Shown here in pieces: positions 8,767 through 17,091 of a DNA stretch of 64,000 nucleotides (within the stretch, counting starts at the first letter, position 1; every line of letters starts with the position of its first letter). Made by a program: the position numbers and the translations under genes. Location: assembly GCF_001904725.1 (NCBI RefSeq), contig NZ_MRCE01000008.1, positions 62,001 to 126,000 on the forward strand. Reading direction: 5' to 3'. The notes below the pieces were generated by a model, which ran no database searches, was not told the origin of the DNA, and worked only from the letters and a program-made list of their open reading frames with translations. This stretch comes from Phormidium ambiguum IAM M-71 (lineage in GTDB: Bacteria; Cyanobacteriota; Cyanobacteriia; Cyanobacteriales; Aerosakkonemataceae).

Positions 8767-9848
8767 ATTTTTGGAACCTCCACTGAATTAATCACACCTG
8801 CATAATGCTGCCAAATCGTTTTAGGCGAGTTACCGACCCATGAGGCGACCTGGGCAACCGGGACACCTGATTCTAAACAGTGGGTTATGAAAGTGTGGCG
8901 AGTGTTGTACTGCTTTCGATACGCGATCGGTAATTCGTCAAAGGTTTTTTTCCATGCCCTCATCAGAAAATTGTGCGCGTCGATCGCCATCCCTTCAGGA
9001 GATGTGAAAATCAGCTGCTCCGTTTTGTACTGGTTCGGTCTGATTTCCAGTAAGAGCGATCGCAGTTGGTCATTTACTGGAAAGATTCTGGTTTTCCCAG
9101 TTTTGGTTCCCTTCCGATTGCCATTAACGATCGCCTCAGAGAACACTACTTTTTCTAAATTAAGTGACACTTTACCCCAAGTCAGCCCAACCGCTTCAGA
9201 TGTTCTGCATCCTGTCAAAAATAGGAATCGGACAAAGTTAGTGTAGTGATTGTAATACCTTGAATTAGCAAAAGCTTCAATTATTAAATCAACCTCTGCT
9301 TTGGTAAATGGTTGAATGTTGGCATTGTAAGGTTTTTTATCTACCGACAGCTTCTCAAAGGGATTGGTGCTAATAATTCCCTCGTTAATAGCCCAATTAC
9401 AACAAGCACCAAAGTACATCAACATCTTGCTGGTAGTTTCAGCAGAGTAATTATTTAGTAAGTAATCTCTGATTTTTCTCGCTTGATTAAAATTGTCGGT
9501 TGGTAATTTTTTAATGTGATTAGCAACTCTGATGAAATCTTTCTGTATAGTCGTTTGGGATAGCACTTTACTTTTCGCTTCAGTATATTGACTCCATAAT
9601 TCGCTTAATTGTGGATATTTGGGTGAGTAGTTGGGTTGGTATTTTTCCAGTGAATAATCAAATTTTTCAAAAGCAATGTCAGCAGCTATTGCTTGGGCTT
9701 TCATGTTTGCGGCTTGGCGATTGATTGGGGTGTCTGGTAATCCCAGGTGTAAGTATTTTTGTTCGCCATTGAATAGGAATCGGGGGAATCTGAGTAAAAG
9801 CATTCCCCTTTTAGATGTTACCGTGACTGAGCCTCTAGGATTTCTCAT
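8763..9848 (-). CDS. int: Tyrosine recombinase/integrase
   Basis: A 361-residue phage-type integrase that would recombine attP with the tRNA-Phe attB. Seen: an N-terminal arm-binding region (about 1-75), a SAM-like core-binding domain (about 75-170), and a catalytic domain with Arg in TGCRTSEAVGL (about 215), YNTRHTF as the H-x-x-R box (the first His is Tyr here), and the WQHYAGV nucleophile Tyr near residue 350. It lies next to attL, as expected for tRNA-directed integration. It ends in an ATGA overlap with the 73-residue gene. Confidence 0.93.
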   Translation of the reverse strand: MRNPRGSVTVTSKRGMLLLRFPRFLFNGEQKYLHLGLPDTPINRQAANMKAQAIAADIAFEKFDYSLEKYQPNYSPKYPQLSELWSQYTEAKSKVLSQTTIQKDFIRVANHIKKLPTDNFNQARKIRDYLLNNYSAETTSKMLMYFGACCNWAINEGIISTNPFEKLSVDKKPYNANIQPFTKAEVDLIIEAFANSRYYNHYTNFVRFLFLTGCRTSEAVGLTWGKVSLNLEKVVFSEAIVNGNRKGTKTGKTRIFPVNDQLRSLLLEIRPNQYKTEQLIFTSPEGMAIDAHNFLMRAWKKTFDELPIAYRKQYNTRHTFITHCLESGVPVAQVASWVGNSPKTIWQHYAGVINSVEVPKI

Positions 9849-10088
9849 TTACTCAATTAATAATGAAGGTTGATCGCCTGAAACCAAACTGAATCCACAA
9901 TAATAATGTCCATACAGCGAGATGTCTTCTACGCTTATTGGGATTGAATAATCCCATACATAACCACAGAAACAACAAATCCAGATAGGAACTTCGTCAT
10001 CCATTTCTGTATCATCACTGCAACAACAGGGACATTCTGTACTATAAAAAAGACGATATGGATTAGAAAGTGGAATAAAATTATTCAT
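9849..10088 (-). CDS. Small Cys-rich zinc-ribbon-like protein
   Basis: 79 residues from the ATG at 10088, which overlaps the stop of the preceding gene by 8 bases. A longer reading to 10247 is possible but would overlap that gene heavily. The motif CPCCC...ICCFCGYVWDY (about 16-44) looks like a zinc ribbon of two CxxC pairs. The stop lies next to the integrase start, so it is part of the same operon. Function unknown. Confidence 0.6.
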   Translation of the reverse strand: MNNFIPLSNPYRLFYSTECPCCCSDDTEMDDEVPIWICCFCGYVWDYSIPISVEDISLYGHYYCGFSLVSGDQPSLLIE

Positions 10089-10581
10089 AAATATAATCCT
10101 CTGATTTGTAATACCAAGACTGATTATTTTGAATCTCATCAAATTGCGTTTTATATTCCTGCCAATTGGTTGACAGTTTGGCAGCCATCCAAGAAAAGTA
10201 CTCTCTCGGCAACTCTTCAGCACTAGCCCAAAATCCATCTTCTCCACAATAGATCGGCACGGTAAAAACCATCATTATTCGTAAGTTTTCTTCAGGGTAA
10301 AAGCGCATTAAATAAGGAATCTGAATTGATGCCATCCAACCTAGTCGGAGAAAAAATTGGCGACGCTCAATGTCATATTGATATTTAACTCTTAATACAT
10401 TTATGTTTTCTGGAATTGGAGGCTCCAAAGCGTCTCTTATGGTGTTAATGTAATAAGGTAGCTCTTGAATACCTCCTAATTCTTTAACTTCTAAGCAGAA
10501 ATTACGGATCGGACACTTTAGCCCTTTTTCCGCACCCATTTCAAGACAGTCAAAATGTTGGGGACAAGTTCTTCTAGACAT
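10081..10581 (-). CDS. Hypothetical protein of the replication arm
   Basis: 166 residues with five Cys in the first 30 (TCPQHFDC, KCPIRNFC), which suggests metal binding at the N-terminus, followed by a mixed alpha/beta body. No family recognised. A clear AGGAGG-like site (minus strand) precedes the ATG at 10581. Same direction as the integrase and primase-helicase genes. Confidence 0.65.
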   Translation of the reverse strand: MSRRTCPQHFDCLEMGAEKGLKCPIRNFCLEVKELGGIQELPYYINTIRDALEPPIPENINVLRVKYQYDIERRQFFLRLGWMASIQIPYLMRFYPEENLRIMMVFTVPIYCGEDGFWASAEELPREYFSWMAAKLSTNWQEYKTQFDEIQNNQSWYYKSEDYIYE

Positions 10582-10644
10582 TTAAATACCTCCTGATTTG
10601 TTCAACTTCAAAATGTGTAATCTTTAGCTTGCTGTTTATGTAAA

Positions 10645-10797
10645 TCATGGATTCCTCTTTTTAAAGCTCTTTGCTTCAGGACAAGTAGCCCAATGTGTTG
10701 AACCATCAGAATTAATAGGAGTAAATTTTCCTCTCTCAGTTTTCACCCATTGGATGACAGCACCACAAGCTTTGCATTGACTAACATTTTTTCTCAT
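10645..10797 (-). CDS. Small zinc-finger protein, 50 aa
   Basis: A 50-residue protein with one likely zinc site: CKAC (8-11) plus HWATC (35-39). Its layout, CxxCGAxIxW...TxxGKxxPI...DGxxHWxxCP, is one I associate with small proteins of phages and plasmids, function not known. The ATG at 10797 overlaps the primase-helicase stop (ATGA), which supports it as a real, coupled gene. Confidence 0.75.
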   Translation of the reverse strand: MRKNVSQCKACGAVIQWVKTERGKFTPINSDGSTHWATCPEAKSFKKRNP

Positions 10798-13664
10798 CCA
10801 ATTACCTCCACAGCTTCCAAGTTAAACATTTCAATGCTACGTTTACAGGTCACACGCGCCCAGTATTTACCATCCTTTCGGATTACAGCTTCTAGCTTTC
10901 CTTGATTTAAAGTCGATTTATTCCAAAAGTCATGGTCTTTATGTTTAAGAGCTTTTAAAATCGTTTTTTCTGGTATTAAAACGTTAAAGAATTCTTCATG
11001 AAATAAAGCTCCTACCGTTCCCTGTTCACATTGAACCCATCCATTTTCTTGGACTTCTGCAATAACGTAATGTTTGCCAGCAGATACTTTGTGCTTCTTG
11101 TTGATGATGATTGAATCACCAACTTTGTACGGTGGATGGGCGATCGCCTTTTCCTCTGCGATCGTTTGTTGGGCGATCGCATCTATTTTTTCTAGGAATC
11201 TTACCTGTACTACCAGTTCCGTCCCGTCATCATACTTAATTTTCGCGTGAGCTAATGGCTCACCTTTTCCAGGGTAAACATCTGAAATTAATTCCCCCTC
11301 TGTTACCAAATTTTCCAGGGTATATCTTACGCGATCGCCAATCTTCAATCCCTTAGCCAAGGCTTTTTCCATATCCTTAGCCAGCATCTCATTCTCGTAA
11401 TTTGCGCTTTCCGATTCTGCTGAATCATCAATTTTCGGAGTAGTTAACTGCCTAAAAACTTCCCTTTCTTTAGCATCAAGGTTTTCCCAAATAGCACCTC
11501 TAAATTCGGGTTTCTCAGCACAAATATCTTGAAGCACTACCTTAATGTGTCCTGCTGTTTCCGTGTCGTTGTCAGCAACCACGGCCTTTACCCAACCCAC
11601 ACAAGTTTCAACCGTGTCTTCTTGTGGAACAACTGGAGCAGCTTGCTGAACTTCTTGCTGTATGCGCTCTACAGCCTGTTCCAAATCTTCAGCGATTTTT
11701 ATATCCTCTTGCGGATCAGGCCAAACCCATCCCCAGGGGATACTTCCTGATTGAATCCTCCTTCGGCACCGCTTCCATCCCAAAATCATCATCACGGCAT
11801 TAGCACGGCGATTTGCCATCACATCCATCTGAGCAACATCAAGCCCGATCGCCTTTTCTAAAATTTGGGTGGTAGGGATAAACTCTGATTTTCGCTCTTC
11901 AACATAAGCAGAGATCGCATCTTGCCAAGGATCGACCTGGGAGAAATCTTCATTAAGGACTTTCTGAATTTCCATTTCCTCCCGTGATAATTCGCACGAA
12001 ACCCCAGCACGGTAGAGAGCCATAGCAGCGCCCCAAATGCGATCGCGTTCTGCTCTTAGGGTTTCAATCGGAATGGTATAAACTCCGACCGGAATCGGCA
12101 TATACCGTCTACTGCCTGTTTCATCTTGGAGAAAATCATCACGGTTCGCGGTGCCAGCAAAAACAAACGATCGAGGGTGAGGTTTACAGACACGGGCATA
12201 AGGTGCCCGGTAATCATCAGTATCACGAGACAAAAACCTTTTTAATTCTTCCTTTTCTTTCTTACGGGTGATTGCTTCAAACTCTCCGTACTCACAACAC
12301 CAGTAACGAGCCAAAATCATTAAGCTGTCTTTCTCCTCAGTTCCCGTTACCGAATCTGTAAAAAATTCTTCACCATGCAAAACCTTAAAAAACGTGCTTT
12401 TTCTTAAACCAGTTTTACCCTGCAAAATTAAGATTGTGTCGTATTTACACCCTGGTTCAAACGCTCTTTTACAAGATGCTATCAGATGCTTGGTGATGTA
12501 AGTTTGATGCAATGGATCGGAACTGCCAAAATATCGGAATGCGAAGTTATCTAAAATACTGTTGTCGGTTCCATATTTCTGGTAACAGGACTCCAAATAG
12601 TCCAATACAGGGTGATAACTATTTTCTTTAGCTATTTTATTTAGGATAGCCAAGCCGTCACCATCGCTAACATCTATGTCTAGTTCTTCAGCAATAAAAA
12701 GTTTAGCCCCTCCTTGGTCATCCAATTCATCAACCAATGGATTTCTGTTGTATTCAATGTATTTTTTCAATAGATTGTAGGATAGTTTGTTTCCGATTTT
12801 ATTTCTAATAAAATGAAGTTTGGCGTTAGTTTTACTGTTGAATTTTTGCTCCTTATCCTCCTCATCTGATTCATTTTCTGTCTTGATTTTCGGCTGTGCA
12901 AATTTCCGTTTTGGTTCAACTGCTTTAAGAATGTCGTCAGCTTTTAAATTAAAATCTCCAATCCAATCAGCAACATCCAAACCTTTACTTTCTGCAATTC
13001 TGCCAGGTTCCCAAAATGGGGAATCGGGATAAGCATAAAGCCATTTGGCGGCGGGGAAATTTTCGGCTATTTCCTCCATGTGTTTTAGCCCTGGTTTGTC
13101 GCGGTCTGGGCAGAGGATTATCTGTTCTGCACCCGCTAAATCATCGGTGTCTGTCTCAGTCCACTTTCCACTACCACCGATGTTAGTTGTTGCCGCTAAT
13201 CCCAAATCCCAAAGGGCATCAGCACAGGGTTCACCTTCAACTATGAATATAGGCTGTTTATCTTTAATTGCTTGCCTTATTTCGTGATAGCGATAAACAG
13301 AAATTTCATCCCTACTAATACCAGTTAATCCTTTTACCCATTTCTTAGTTTTTTCGTTCCATCGTTCCTGCCATCTATTAGGTTTACCGCCTTCACCGTC
13401 ATCGGTTCTACACACTCGTACAAGTGGTTTTTTAGTAAAGGTTTCTAGGTATACCCAGTATCTAGTTCCCTTCGGTCTAACCTTCTTTTTCGGCTGTTCT
13501 GGAGCGTAATAAAAACTGCCATCGCTGTCGGTTTTGGTTGTTTTATACCAACCTTGAGCGGGTTCTGCATCTCGTTTGCAAACCGTTAAATCATTTAGTG
13601 AATAACACCAATCGGGTTTGCCGCAATGGGGACAAGGATTAGTTTTTGATACGTGATTAAGCAT
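10794..13664 (-). CDS. Primase-helicase: zinc finger, Toprim-like, VirE-type ATPase
   Basis: 956 residues, the element's replication protein. Seen in order: a zinc finger at the N-terminus (CPHCGKPDWC...VCKRD), a Toprim/DUF3854-like primase part (about 135-210, FIVEGEPCADAL and CPDRDKPG), an acidic linker (about 255-280), a VirE-type SF3-like ATPase (about 350-650) with Walker A GKTGLRKST near residue 413 and a second acidic motif WCCEYGEFEAI, then a long C-terminal tail with SH3-like segments (about 770-960). Such proteins prime and unwind DNA at an element-specific origin. It is one of two element genes with a firm biochemical prediction; the likely origin is the palindrome at 16.1 kb. Confidence 0.88.
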   Translation of the reverse strand: MLNHVSKTNPCPHCGKPDWCYSLNDLTVCKRDAEPAQGWYKTTKTDSDGSFYYAPEQPKKKVRPKGTRYWVYLETFTKKPLVRVCRTDDGEGGKPNRWQERWNEKTKKWVKGLTGISRDEISVYRYHEIRQAIKDKQPIFIVEGEPCADALWDLGLAATTNIGGSGKWTETDTDDLAGAEQIILCPDRDKPGLKHMEEIAENFPAAKWLYAYPDSPFWEPGRIAESKGLDVADWIGDFNLKADDILKAVEPKRKFAQPKIKTENESDEEDKEQKFNSKTNAKLHFIRNKIGNKLSYNLLKKYIEYNRNPLVDELDDQGGAKLFIAEELDIDVSDGDGLAILNKIAKENSYHPVLDYLESCYQKYGTDNSILDNFAFRYFGSSDPLHQTYITKHLIASCKRAFEPGCKYDTILILQGKTGLRKSTFFKVLHGEEFFTDSVTGTEEKDSLMILARYWCCEYGEFEAITRKKEKEELKRFLSRDTDDYRAPYARVCKPHPRSFVFAGTANRDDFLQDETGSRRYMPIPVGVYTIPIETLRAERDRIWGAAMALYRAGVSCELSREEMEIQKVLNEDFSQVDPWQDAISAYVEERKSEFIPTTQILEKAIGLDVAQMDVMANRRANAVMMILGWKRCRRRIQSGSIPWGWVWPDPQEDIKIAEDLEQAVERIQQEVQQAAPVVPQEDTVETCVGWVKAVVADNDTETAGHIKVVLQDICAEKPEFRGAIWENLDAKEREVFRQLTTPKIDDSAESESANYENEMLAKDMEKALAKGLKIGDRVRYTLENLVTEGELISDVYPGKGEPLAHAKIKYDDGTELVVQVRFLEKIDAIAQQTIAEEKAIAHPPYKVGDSIIINKKHKVSAGKHYVIAEVQENGWVQCEQGTVGALFHEEFFNVLIPEKTILKALKHKDHDFWNKSTLNQGKLEAVIRKDGKYWARVTCKRSIEMFNLEAVEVIG

Positions 13665-13666
13665 AA

Positions 13667-13906
13667 TTACAAACCAGATAAATTTCCAATATCAACTGTT
13701 TTACTAGTGGGATGTGAAAAGTACCAGCGTAAAACTTCTGCATCTTTATCCCAGAAAAATAAAGTAACAGAATTAACTAATTCGATAGCTACTCCAGATA
13801 CTTTTGAGTCACAATCAATCCAATCAAGATGGATGTCACAAACGTTATTCAAGTTGATGATATATCTGCCGATTTTGATGAATTGTGCATTAAATTTTGA
13901 CAACAT
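13667..13906 (-). CDS. Small hypothetical protein before the primase-helicase
   Basis: 79 residues, beta-rich, with DIHLDWIDCDS and LFFWDKDAEVLRWYF. No family recognised. A good ribosome site (GAGGAA) precedes the ATG, and a TATTAT-like -10 is about 30 bases upstream on the minus strand, so it probably opens the primase-helicase transcript. Its stop is 2 bases before the helicase ATG. Confidence 0.65.
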   Translation of the reverse strand: MLSKFNAQFIKIGRYIINLNNVCDIHLDWIDCDSKVSGVAIELVNSVTLFFWDKDAEVLRWYFSHPTSKTVDIGNLSGL

Positions 13907-14065
13907 TTTTCCTCAAATTTGCTATAATAAAGAACAAGTAATAGGCTTCTTTTGTAGGGTGGGCGGTGTGGGAGCCACCACTTTTTTTTACCCTATTTCA
14001 ATCGCCTAAAAGGGGATATTATCAATCTCGTTTATCCAGTCTTCAAGCTCCTTTAAAAGTTGCTT

Positions 14066-14434
14066 TCAGAAATCGTCTTTTACCTCCACTATCTCACCAT
14101 CAATTTGTTGAGGAAGGCCGGGTAAACTTAATGGTGCGTTTGGGATGTCTGGATTTACACCTTGAGTTCTTAAAAAGTGAGCTAGTTCGTTCCATACTTT
14201 AGTTCTGTCTGCGATGCGGGTATCAAGGGTTCTAATGGTGTTTACCTTGTCTTTTATTTCCTCAAGTACTTGCCATTTATTAGGTAATTTTGATTCTTGA
14301 GCTATCGTGCGTAATCTTTCCACACAATAGGCTGTTGATTCATCTTCTGCGGGAATTCCTACTAGGGTGATTTCTTCTGATGCCCCGTCGCGTAAATCGC
14401 TTTTAAGTCGATAGTAGATTTTCTCAATGTGCAT
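14066..14434 (-). CDS. Hypothetical protein of the replication arm, 122 aa
   Basis: 122 residues from the ATG at 14434, which overlaps the stop of the upstream gene by 11 bases; an ATG at 14458 would add 8 residues. Mixed charge and mostly helical (WQVLEEIKDKVNTIRTL). No family recognised. It forms a pair with the 79-residue gene upstream, both divergent from the XRE regulator. Confidence 0.6.
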   Translation of the reverse strand: MHIEKIYYRLKSDLRDGASEEITLVGIPAEDESTAYCVERLRTIAQESKLPNKWQVLEEIKDKVNTIRTLDTRIADRTKVWNELAHFLRTQGVNPDIPNAPLSLPGLPQQIDGEIVEVKDDF

Positions 14435-14663
14435 TGATTTCTGCTCCAAAACTATCAACTAAACCGTTAACTAAACCGGAAATTTCTGTTAGTTGTGCTG
14501 CAACTTTTTTATCTGTTTGTGCGTTCGGTTCTTCTATGTTTGTAATTTGGCTTCTCAATACAATTGCTTTGTTGAATATCGCTGTTAATCCGTCATACAA
14601 GGGGGCATAAGGCCATGATGGGTCTGGTTGTGGGGGCCAATTTTTTATTTCTTCAGTCTGCAT
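14424..14663 (-). CDS. Small hypothetical protein, first gene of the left arm
   Basis: 79 residues with a Pro/Trp-rich start (NWPPQPDPSWPYAPLYDG) and a helical C-terminal half. Not recognised. As the first minus-strand gene facing the XRE regulator across 450 bp, it may start the early transcript of the element. Confidence 0.55.
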   Translation of the reverse strand: MQTEEIKNWPPQPDPSWPYAPLYDGLTAIFNKAIVLRSQITNIEEPNAQTDKKVAAQLTEISGLVNGLVDSFGAEINAH

Positions 14664-15050
14664 TTTTCGCTAACTCCAATATGTTGATTTTTCGTATTTG
14701 GTGGAAGCAATGGGGGAGGCTGCACTCTCCCCCTTGGACTAAATTCCAATTCAGGTAGGTTATATCTTTGTTCAGGTTGATTTTGAGAACGCTTCACCGA
14801 TTTGGTTTTACATGGTTGTTCCTCAGTTCAGTACCCATCTTTGAGCCGATGGGTAGGCTTGTAACTTAGACACCAGTGAATAACAACTTCCAGAGGTTCT
14901 TGACCTAGTTTTGATGATTGGCGATAAGCTGCTCCTTGCCCTTAATCAGGCATTATTACGGCTGTAAAAAATAGGTAAGAAAGACAGGTAAACTAATTGC
15001 ACCCTGATCGGCAATCACCTTGCCTGTCTTACTATCGTCTACCATGTCTC
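14664..15050. other. Divergent intergenic region with hairpins
   Basis: No gene seen. It holds a G/C hairpin (GGGGGAG 14712-14718 with CTCCCCC 14727-14733), a second hairpin (TACCCATC 14832-14839 with GATGGGTA 14848-14855) and a distant inverted pair (AGACAGG 14982-14988, CCTGTCT 15023-15029). This is unusually long for the compact element and may hold promoters or a small RNA. Confidence 0.5.
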
Positions 15051-15095
15051 ATTTTGAGATATCACGCTTGATGTGTCAAGTAGATATCTCAAAAT
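15051..15095. promoter_or_regulatory. Long nested dyad before the XRE regulator
   Basis: Perfect 13-bp arms ATTTTGAGATATC (15051-15063) and GATATCTCAAAAT (15083-15095) enclose a second dyad, CTTGA-tgtg-TCAAG (15067-15080). A third half-site-like GGGATATCAC follows to 15104. It lies 20 bases before the XRE start, so an autoregulatory operator or lysis/lysogeny-type switch is likely. Confidence 0.7.
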
Positions 15096-15114
15096 GGGAT
15101 ATCACTATGTTACA

Positions 15115-15360
15115 ATGAGTCGAACTAATAAAAGAAAACAGGAGAGTGATTCTGTCTTGGAAACTCTCAGGATAGAGCGAACGCAACTTTCACAAGATGA
15201 ATTAGCAGCTAAATGTGGTATTCCGCGAGCCACTTATATGAGATGGATCGCCGGAAAAACCGAAGCCCGACCAACATTGCCCCAGTTAAAAAAATTGTGT
15301 AAAGAACTGGGAATCAATCACATAGACGAGTTACCCGACGATTTCGGGCCACAAAATTGA
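15115..15360 (+). CDS. XRE-family HTH regulator
   Basis: 81 residues from the ATG at 15115; an in-frame ATG at 15073 lies inside the operator dyad and is less likely. The HTH is seen at QDELAAKCGIPRATYMRWIAGK (shown in parts: DELAAKCGI, RATYMRWIAGK), with a basic N-terminus and acidic tail. This is a Cro/CI-type DNA-binding fold without a dimerisation or peptidase domain, of Cro-like size. It diverges from the replication arm behind a nested operator, which fits the element's switch regulator. A strong terminator follows at once. Confidence 0.82.
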   Translation: MSRTNKRKQESDSVLETLRIERTQLSQDELAAKCGIPRATYMRWIAGKTEARPTLPQLKKLCKELGINHIDELPDDFGPQN

Positions 15361-15373
15361 TATCTCTGAATCG

Positions 15374-15414
15374 AAAACAGAAACCCCTGGTGCTAGTCCA
15401 GGGGTTTCTGTTTT
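15374..15414. terminator. Bidirectional terminator, 17-bp stem
   Basis: Perfect arms 15374-15390 and 15398-15414 with A-runs on one side and T-runs on the other. It separates the XRE gene from the convergent TPR gene and serves both strands. Confidence 0.85.
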
Positions 15415-15433
15415 GGAACACCGATCTAGTTTT

Positions 15434-16054
15434 TTATGGGCAACTGGTTTGAGGCTGTGCAAAATGGGGGGATGTTAGCCAGCTAAATCCTTCAGGCATC
15501 CTATTTGTGGGAGCAGTCCGAAAAATCTTGATCACTTCCTGAGCGGTCACATAAGAGGATCTTTCCCCGGACTGATAATATTTTTCTGCCATCTTTTGTC
15601 CAATACGAATGGCTTCCTGTCTGTTTCCATTCATAAAATTAACAACAGCGAATGCCCAGTAATTATCTTCGTCGCGTTTCATGCTCAATGCTAGCTTTAA
15701 ATCCTCAAAAGCCTGTTTATAGTCACCTATCAACGCAAAAGCATGACCACGATCTTTGTAAATAAGATCTCTGCGGGGATAGCCCAAAACTAAAGCTTGA
15801 TTGTAGTTTTGGATTGCAGCAACATAATTTCCTTTTTCGTGATGACTCAACCCTCGGAAGAAATACGCTTCTGCGTACCGAGGGTTAAGTTTGATGGCTT
15901 GAGAAAAAGCCATGACTGCCTGACCATATCCGCCCTGTCCCCAGTAAATGTGTCCCTCACAAAATAGACGTTGAGGTGTTTTTTGAGCGATCGCAGGTGT
16001 GGGAAGAGCGATCGCAGTAGACGCTAACAATACAAATAGAGAAATAGGCTTCAT
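15434..16054 (-). CDS. Exported TPR-repeat protein (element copy)
   Basis: 206 residues: a signal peptide (1-23, ending PAIA), then about four TPR units (about 30-150, for example YGQAVMAFSQAIKLNPRYAEAYFFRG) and a tail ending TSCP. It is paralogous along its whole length to the chromosomal protein at 27891-28508, including the ending (TSLCP there). TPR proteins are periplasmic or membrane-linked scaffolds. The gene faces the XRE gene and lies next to the palindromic array, and it looks like cargo rather than replication machinery. Confidence 0.8.
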   Translation of the reverse strand: MKPISLFVLLASTAIALPTPAIAQKTPQRLFCEGHIYWGQGGYGQAVMAFSQAIKLNPRYAEAYFFRGLSHHEKGNYVAAIQNYNQALVLGYPRRDLIYKDRGHAFALIGDYKQAFEDLKLALSMKRDEDNYWAFAVVNFMNGNRQEAIRIGQKMAEKYYQSGERSSYVTAQEVIKIFRTAPTNRMPEGFSWLTSPHFAQPQTSCP

Positions 16055-16111
16055 GTTATGTAAACAAACCTTACATAGTTAGAATGCCCAACCCGTTCGA
16101 TAAAACTATGC

Positions 16112-16518
16112 CTGATCCTGATCTAGAAAAATTTCCAATTAAAAAAACACCAGGATCACCAGGATCAACAGACTACTTCAGCTATTGTATCCATTGCAGC
16201 ATAAAGAATAGAGGGTGATCCTGGTAATGATCCTGGTCTTGGATCATTACCAGGATCATTTGGAACACCAGGATCACCTTAAAAAACAACATCGTTGTTT
16301 AAGTGGTTCGAGTTTCTTGATATTGCAGAGTATGTTTGATGATCCTGGTACCTTGATGATCCTGGTAATGATCCTGGTAACGATCCAGTACCAGGATCAT
16401 GACCAGGATCACCCTCAAACCTACACATAGTAATCAACATAATAGCTGAGGTAGTTTGTTGATCCAGGTGATCCTGGTGTTTTTTAAATGGGAAATTTTT
16501 CTAGATTAGGATCACCTG
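16112..16518. repeat. Large palindrome with 12 copies of GATCCTGGT/ACCAGGATC
   Basis: About 400 bp without a credible gene. Twelve exact copies of the 9-mer lie at 16149, 16158, 16217, 16229, 16249, 16267, 16341, 16358, 16370, 16390, 16402 and 16470, six in each orientation, plus degenerate ones. The whole block folds on itself: outer arms 16112-16190 and 16439-16518 match in inverted order (TCTAGAAAAATTTCC...AACACCAGGATCACC), inner arms 16210-16278 and 16341-16415 likewise, centre about 16310. Possible roles are an iteron-type origin, a partition site or a structured RNA. Confidence 0.85.
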
Positions 16519-16719
16519 TAAACTAAAAACCCCCAGCAAACAGCTAGGGGTTTGGAGGTGTTGAACGATTGCGGGTACGTCAATACCCATCAACTCCCCC
16601 AGGAAAGAACCTAAAAAAAATCCCATCTACATTTTGCCTGACTTTTGGAACATTCACAAACAGATATGTTCTGGATCACCTGCAAACTAAAAACCCCCAG
16701 CAACTAGCTAAGGGTTTTT
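16509..16719. repeat. Two copies of a 46-bp hairpin segment
   Basis: Segments 16509-16554 and 16673-16719 match closely (GGATCACCTG-AAACTAAAAACCCCCAGC and a terminator-like hairpin ending GGGTTT). The second lies just past the end of the minus-strand 118-residue gene and could stop that transcript. The first abuts the right arm of the large palindrome. Confidence 0.7.
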
Positions 16720-16734
16720 ACTCATGGGGACAAT

Positions 16735-17091
16735 CTACTGGTGGTTCTGCACAAAATCTAAAAAAGGTATTTTCTTACCTGTCACCAAAATCGACTCAAC
16801 CTTTAACTTCCACTCCATAAGATTCCAATCTTCACTCTGATGACGATGCAGCAACCCCAAATCATAAAGCCTCTCTAAAAAGGAGTAGCAGATATTAGGA
16901 TGCTTCTTTGCAAGATGGGCTACCTGCTCAGTTGACATCCAATCATCCCCCCATTGCCACAACACCCACAAGATAAAATTTGCGCTGTTAACTTCAGGTC
17001 GCAAGCATCCAATTTTTTCAGACAAGGGGTAAAGAAGCCCCATATCACGGGCTGACAATAAAACGGGATCGAGAACGATTGGTTCATCCAT
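16735..17091 (-). CDS. Hypothetical protein, possibly winged-helix
   Basis: 118 residues, mostly helical, with the segment MSTEQVAHLAKKHPNICYSFLERLYDLGLL reading like a winged-helix DNA-binding unit (helix-turn-helix about 55-80). Its start follows the stop of the 70-residue gene without a gap, so the pair is one operon. It sits next to the iteron-like palindrome, so a DNA-binding role there is conceivable but unproven. Confidence 0.55.
   Translation of the reverse strand: MDEPIVLDPVLLSARDMGLLYPLSEKIGCLRPEVNSANFILWVLWQWGDDWMSTEQVAHLAKKHPNICYSFLERLYDLGLLHRHQSEDWNLMEWKLKVESILVTGKKIPFLDFVQNHQ

Noticed and set aside
10794-13664. The altered Walker A (GLRKST) as a sign of an inactive helicase
   Set aside because: VirE-type ATPases tolerate variation before the Lys-Ser/Thr pair, and the remaining motifs are intact.
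13653-14202. Two plus-strand frames opposite the start of the primase-helicase operon
   Set aside because: They overlap the promoter and coding sequence of minus-strand genes and show no protein-like composition or ribosome site.
16215-16430. A 71-residue frame rich in repeats of ILV/DHYQDH type
   Set aside because: It is the translation of the GATCCTGGT array; the bias comes from the repeat, with no ribosome site or partner.
16112-16518. The repeated region as a CRISPR array
   Set aside because: The repeats are 9 bases, in both orientations, with spacers of only a few bases and no cas genes nearby.
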